Shown here: one piece after another, positions 61,344 to 64,000 of the stretch
Numbering within the stretch: the stretch's first letter is position 1
How the letters are laid out: every line of letters starts with the position of its first letter
Origin: Bog-105 sp965277435
Lineage (GTDB): Bacteria; Acidobacteriota; Terriglobia; Bryobacterales; Bryobacteraceae
Direction of reading: 5' to 3'
Length of the DNA: 64,000 nt
Assembly: GCA_965277435.1 (NCBI GenBank)
Contig: OZ255821.1
Location: 1,302,001-1,366,000 of the forward strand
Made by a program: the position numbers and the translations under genes
The notes under the pieces: model-generated
Seen by the model: the letters and a program-made list of their open reading frames with translations, nothing else
The model's database searches: none
Told to the model about the DNA's origin: nothing

Positions 61344-61510
61344 GGACTCCCTTGAAGCTTCTACGGAACGCGCACAAGAAAGCAGCGAGCGGCCCGTGCG
61401 CTTACTTCTTATGTTACTTTGCCCGCATCCCCTTACTCAACCGACGGACCACCAAGCGGTCGTGAGGGGTTGACGGAAGGCGAGATTTACAGCTCCAGCG
61501 GCATGATTGA

Positions 61511-62335
61511 TTATTGAGCAAAATTGCTGGTTAGAGACAGGACTGAACCTCCCGACTGTGCGTCGTCAAGCGTTTCGGAAAAGTTAGTGTAGTTGACATC
61601 GAGTTCGACTTTGCCTACGAGCCGGGTGATGATGACGCTGCTCATGTGCTGAGGGACGGCTCTTCCGTTGCGAATAGCGAAGGCGCGTTCAAAGTCCACT
61701 TTCTTGAAAAAGATGCTGGGGTTTTTTACCAGACGGCCTTTCTCGTAAACGGGCAAACAGGTATTAAAGTCGAGCCACATCTCGCCTTTGAATAATCCGG
61801 CGGCATGCTTGCGCGGCGAAAGAGCCACTATGAAGACGTCTTCGCCGGAGGGGGTACGCCGTACTCCTTTGGAATGGAAGCGATAATTCAACGGAGTGAT
61901 CGACATTCTAGAATTTGCCTGGCCCTGCTGTTCCGCCTGAAGATAGCGAGCGATGACCTGATTCTTGACAGTGTTGCTGCCCTGGAAACCAAGGACGCGA
62001 TAACTGATGTGGCCCACACGCGAGATGAGGCGCAGCGCGTGGAGGCGGCCATTTTCCTGCAGCTTGGGGACAGAAGCGTCTATATCCACTTCCATAGAGG
62101 CTCCATATAATGAATTTTCATTATCGCCAGTAGCGTGCAAATACCGGTCGATGATTTGAGTGGTTTGACCAGAGGGTTCAGGGTTGGGCTCTGGAACATA
62201 CGCAGCGGAACCGATCTGCGCGGTGCTCAAGAGGGCTGAAATGACAACAGCCATGACTAAAGGTCTCAAAGATTTTGTGACAAGGGAGAAGAAAGACAAG
62301 CCGGAAAACATGCCCAGAAAGCGACGCGTTTCCAC
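61511..62335 (-). CDS. Exported LolA-like lipoprotein-sorting protein
   Basis: A 274-residue protein. After a hydrophobic signal region (LRPLVMAVVISALLSTAQIG) the mature part has HATGDNENSLYGASMEVDID, RLISRVGHISYRVLGFQGS, LFKGEMWLDFNTCLPVYEKG and VELDVNYTNFS, a LolA-like beta half-barrel. A role in moving lipids or lipoproteins fits, but the substrate is unknown. It could start at GTG 62335 or ATG 62311. It diverges from the esterase-fold gene. Confidence 0.7.
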   Translation of the reverse strand: METRRFLGMFSGLSFFSLVTKSLRPLVMAVVISALLSTAQIGSAAYVPEPNPEPSGQTTQIIDRYLHATGDNENSLYGASMEVDIDASVPKLQENGRLHALRLISRVGHISYRVLGFQGSNTVKNQVIARYLQAEQQGQANSRMSITPLNYRFHSKGVRRTPSGEDVFIVALSPRKHAAGLFKGEMWLDFNTCLPVYEKGRLVKNPSIFFKKVDFERAFAIRNGRAVPQHMSSVIITRLVGKVELDVNYTNFSETLDDAQSGGSVLSLTSNFAQ

Positions 62336-62441
62336 CTGTCAATTCTAAACTGCCCCTGCTCCGTACCGGTTGGATGTTGCTAAGTAGGCGATTAGTTGCA
62401 AGGGATGCTGGAGGGCAATACTGTGAAGGGGGTTTGGCGGA

Positions 62442-63152
62442 ATGCGACGTGATTATCACAATTGGAGGAGTGAGCGGGTCGGGCGCCAGATGGAACTGCT
62501 GGCGTATGGGCAGGCGGGTTCTCCGCTGCTGGTGTATCCGTCGTGGACGGGACGTTTTTTTGAGTATGAGAATGCGGGCATGATCGCAGAGCTGGCGGCC
62601 AAGATCGATGCCGGGCAACTGCAGGTATTTTGCGTAGACGGGATCGATGCGGCGAGCTGGCAAAATAAATCGATTCATCCGCATGAGCGGGTGACAAGGC
62701 AGGTCGCTTATGAGGCGTACGTGTTGGCTGAGGTGGTGCCGTTGATTAAGGGACGCAGCGGGATGCCGCAGCTTTCAACGACAGGGTGCGGCATGGGAGC
62801 GTACCAGGCGTTGAACTTCGCTTTGCGGCACCCAGACGTCGTGGCGGGGTGCGTGGCAATGAGCGGAACTTTCGATACGAAACCGCTGATGGATGGGTAC
62901 TACGACAACGATTTCTATTTCAACAACCCGGTGGATTATCTGCCGAATACGAGCGATCCGTGGTTTCTGGAGCGGTACCGGCGCATGCATTTAGTGCTGG
63001 GGGCCGGGGCTGCCGATGGGTCGCTGGGCGAGAGTTATCGACTGTCTGAAATATTCAATCGCCAAGCGATGCCGCATTCGTTAGAAGTGTGGCCGGCGGA
63101 AGAGGGGCTGGCGTGGCCGTTGTGGCGGAAGATGGCGCGGAAGTATTTGTAG
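62442..63152 (+). CDS. Esterase D-like alpha/beta fold protein lacking the catalytic triad
   Basis: A 236-residue protein of the Esterase (PF00756) group. The usual nucleophile motif G-C-S-x-G reads TTGCGMGAYQALNFAL with Gly at residue 117 in place of Ser. The catalytic His motif, usually HDWPWW, reads EGLAWPLWRKMARKYL with Leu in place of His. The acid segment GAADGSLGES keeps an Asp. The rest of the fold (MRRDYHNWRSERVGRQMELL; HPHERVTRQVAYEAYVL; DGYYDNDFYFNNPVDYLP) is well conserved, so it is probably folded but not a serine esterase. Confidence 0.85.
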   Translation: MRRDYHNWRSERVGRQMELLAYGQAGSPLLVYPSWTGRFFEYENAGMIAELAAKIDAGQLQVFCVDGIDAASWQNKSIHPHERVTRQVAYEAYVLAEVVPLIKGRSGMPQLSTTGCGMGAYQALNFALRHPDVVAGCVAMSGTFDTKPLMDGYYDNDFYFNNPVDYLPNTSDPWFLERYRRMHLVLGAGAADGSLGESYRLSEIFNRQAMPHSLEVWPAEEGLAWPLWRKMARKYL

Positions 63153-63226
63153 ATGACAGCTATATAGGGTGAATTGAAACAGAGGGCGCGTTACGGCGTC
63201 CCATTCCGAGACGCCCGAGAGCCTGT

Positions 63227-64000
63227 ATGCCAACCGACACACGAGCCGGAAAACCCGCTGATCCTTCGCAGCTTGTTCACATACCACGTCTAGTAGCGAG
63301 TTACTACACGCTGAAACCGGATCCGGTGGAGAAGACGCAGAGAGTGGCGTTTGGGACTTCGGGGCATCGTGGTTCCTCGTTCCACGCCAGCTTCAACGAG
63401 AATCACATTCTCGCGATTACGCAGGCGATTTGCGAATACCGCAAGCAATTGGGAATCAGCGGACCGTTGTTCCTGGCACTCGACACGCATGCGCTTTCGG
63501 AACCGGCCTTTCTGACCGCGCTGGAGGTGCTGGCGGCAAACGAGGTGGACGTCAGGATTGATGAAGCAGGTGGATATACACCGACACCGGCGCTTTCGCA
63601 TGCGGTTCTGAAATACAATCGCGGCCGTACAGACGGGCTGGCTGATGGAATTGTGATTACACCGTCGCATAATCCTCCGGAAGACGGCGGGTTCAAATAC
63701 AATCCGCCGTCAGGCGGTCCGGCAGATACGACAGCTACTAAATGGATTGAGAATCATGCAAATGAGCTGTTGGGGAAACGTCTGGCGGGCGTGCATCGTA
63801 TGCCGGTCGAGCGGGCTTTGCGCGCTGAAAGGACGAAGCGCTTCGATTATGTGTCCGAGTATGTGAACGGTTTGCAATCGGTAATTGATTTTGCGGCGAT
63901 TCAGGAAGCGGATTTGAATTTGGGCGTAGATCCGCTGGGCGGCGCGGGCGTCGCGTACTGGCCCCGGATCGCAGAGAAGTACAAGCTGCGACTGACGGTG
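63227..64000 (+). CDS. pgm: Phosphoglucomutase, 3' end cut by window
   Basis: The first 258 codons of an alpha-D-phosphohexomutase. The motifs VAFGTSGHRGSSFHASFNE and DGIVITPSHNPPEDGGFKYN include the catalytic Ser loop, GYTPTPALSHAVL and LGVDPLGGAGVAYWP follow. This opening is that of the glucose-specific bacterial Pgm (about 540-550 residues in full). ATG at 63227 is used. It links glucose-1-phosphate and glucose-6-phosphate, so it works with pgi at 11-13 kb. Confidence 0.95.
   Translation, partial: MPTDTRAGKPADPSQLVHIPRLVASYYTLKPDPVEKTQRVAFGTSGHRGSSFHASFNENHILAITQAICEYRKQLGISGPLFLALDTHALSEPAFLTALEVLAANEVDVRIDEAGGYTPTPALSHAVLKYNRGRTDGLADGIVITPSHNPPEDGGFKYNPPSGGPADTTATKWIENHANELLGKRLAGVHRMPVERALRAERTKRFDYVSEYVNGLQSVIDFAAIQEADLNLGVDPLGGAGVAYWPRIAEKYKLRLTV

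Overview
The window reads as a chromosomal segment of an Acidobacteriota bacterium, most likely of the Solibacter/Bryobacter group (inference). The evidence is the mix of genes: a PEP-CTERM secreted protein, DUF1080 proteins, a propeller-type sensor kinase, hopanoid side-chain genes (hpnI, hpnJ), a bshC gene, abundant secreted hydrolases and dispersed short repeats. No rRNA, tRNA or CRISPR array was seen by eye.

Layout. 1-8.6 kb: a cut-off GH88 glycosidase, CDGSH protein, OpgC-like acyltransferase, hpt, PEP-CTERM protein, a possible M15-like protein, then the housekeeping run rsfS, hrcA, esterase, aroB, ubiE/menG. 8.6-13.1 kb: a secreted beta-propeller/phosphoesterase fusion and pgi. 13.2-22.0 kb: a leftward accessory block with a sigma54 activator, a sigma-like small protein, four alpha/beta hydrolase or SnoaL-type proteins, an ene-reductase, an aldo/keto reductase and DoxX; it carries an internal 235-bp duplication. 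22.1-32.1 kb: a two-component system with a periplasmic propeller sensor, diverging from an S9 peptidase, an MFS transporter, a tandem metallo-beta-lactamase-fold protein and a PIG-L deacetylase. 32.2-42.4 kb: enoyl-CoA hydratase, an orphan Phd antitoxin, DUF1254, two DUF1080 proteins, a Tat-exported aldo/keto reductase, a B3-type metallo-beta-lactamase, an FHA-GAF-sigma54 activator and a TtcA-like protein. 42.5-47.3 kb: a decayed zone with an internally deleted IS110 transposase and several genes broken by frameshift or stop. 47.3-64 kb: GH95 fucosidase carrying an in-frame repeat insertion, uppP, bshC, cyaY-hemW, an IS4-like element with clear terminal repeats, OmpH/Skp, hpnI, two half-size EamA transporters, hpnJ, a LolA-like protein, an esterase-fold protein without its catalytic residues, and the start of phosphoglucomutase.

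Themes. Envelope and lipid functions (uppP, OmpH, hopanoid genes, LolA-like protein, OpgC) sit beside carbohydrate degradation (GH88, GH95, DUF1080) and redox or metal homeostasis (bshC, cyaY, hemW, CDGSH). The most unusual observations are two families of about 92-100 bp dispersed repeats, one of which is inserted in frame inside the GH95 enzyme, and an esterase-fold protein that has lost both Ser and His of its catalytic triad.
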